Source: Nilaparvata lugens
Taxonomy: Eukaryota > Arthropoda > Insecta > Hemiptera > Delphacidae
NCBI RefSeq assembly: GCF_014356525.2
Contig: NC_052518.1
Span: forward strand, 26,375,160 to 26,439,159
Length of the DNA: 64,000 nucleotides
Direction: 5' to 3'
The notes under the pieces were generated by a model. That model was not told the DNA's origin. It saw nothing but the letters and a program-made list of their open reading frames with translations, and made no database searches. Of this stretch, positions 63,521 through 64,000 are shown one piece after another (position 1 is the stretch's first letter; every line of letters begins with the position of its first letter). The translations under genes and the position numbers were made by a program.

Positions 63521-64000
63521 TATTTGTAACACATAAACTAATAATCAAAACCACCCTAAATAAACCTTGATTAGTCCCAACCGATATGGTTTTCAGTAAC
63601 TTTAAGGACATGACAATAAGACAATAGTTGTGGGTTGGAAACGTAATTTTGAATATTTATTATAATAAAATATAATCCCATTTTTCTGGTGCTCCAAACT
63701 CGTTATTTAATAATAAACCTACAGTTTAAGAGCCATCACTGATGAATATGTCACTTAGTATAAATACAGAAGAACAAAAATCATAAACCTTATTCCGGGA
63801 CACTTTCTCATTAATTCTTAATTCTCATATAGCCTATGTGTGTGATAAACGAAATTTGAATTTGAAATCACAACATTTTTTGAAAAAAATACAGTTTTGA
63901 ATTACGTGCTTATTCTACGAAAATTGAAACCCCTTTCTTAGCTGGCGTCTAGGAATAAGAAATATATTGACCGATAAATACAAACAATTTGGATGAAGAT
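63521..64000. other. No gene; AT-rich sequence to the window end
   Basis: Nothing supported here. Confidence 0.5.

Noticed and set aside
1..64000. tRNA or rRNA genes
   Set aside because: I saw no cloverleaf-like or rRNA-like stretch by eye; a covariance-model search was not possible here.

Overview
This window is eukaryotic genomic DNA from an animal, most likely an insect. It is AT-rich, packed with transposable elements, and has no convincing host gene. A 100-base run of N at 61720-61819 shows it comes from a scaffold. I cannot name the species; the TE mix would suit a hemipteran, but that is only an impression.

The main content is two copies of one Maverick/Polinton-type element of the adintovirus-like kind: a large DNA element with protein-primed family B DNA polymerase, retrovirus-like integrase, packaging ATPase, adenovirus-like protease and double-jelly-roll capsid genes. 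Copy B (27620-50739, 23.1 kb) is complete end to end. It is flanked by a 6-bp target duplication (TTTTCT), both ends start AGTAGAGAAGG, and nearly every gene is open. Copy A (1-12161) is the other orientation of the same family, cut off by the window start. It keeps an intact ATPase and two adjacent genes, but its polymerase, integrase, BIR gene and spliced small gene are broken.

Layout of copy B: left inverted terminal repeat with a much expanded tandem array (27620-30400); leftward genes for a coiled-coil protein, a conserved Polinton protein, ATPase (frameshifted), integrase and PolB; then rightward genes for a BIR (IAP-like) protein, an unknown 162-aa protein, a two-exon early-type protein, a phospholipase A2 domain protein, protease, minor capsid protein, a small basic protein, major capsid protein, an unknown 327-aa protein and two small ORFs; then the right terminal repeat. 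Replication and integration genes read one way and virion genes the other. The BIR gene and the spliced gene with putative cyclin-docking and Ser-Pro motifs look like host-manipulation genes.

The rest is layered mobile DNA: a decayed Ty3/gypsy-like fragment (12162-13990), an almost intact non-LTR retrotransposon (about 14560-19410) and a decayed relative (about 56560-59545), a large imperfect palindrome (21.4-27.4 kb) whose left arm carries a decayed piggyBac-like element with a nested hAT-like element, a probable solo LTR (51767-53621), a Harbinger-like MITE (62751-63340), other MITEs and long AT/GA microsatellites. The palindrome arm at 21.36-21.96 kb is a paralogous empty site for copy B. 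An 808-bp inverted repeat (55519-56326 and 61820-62627) abuts the assembly gap and may be an assembly artefact.
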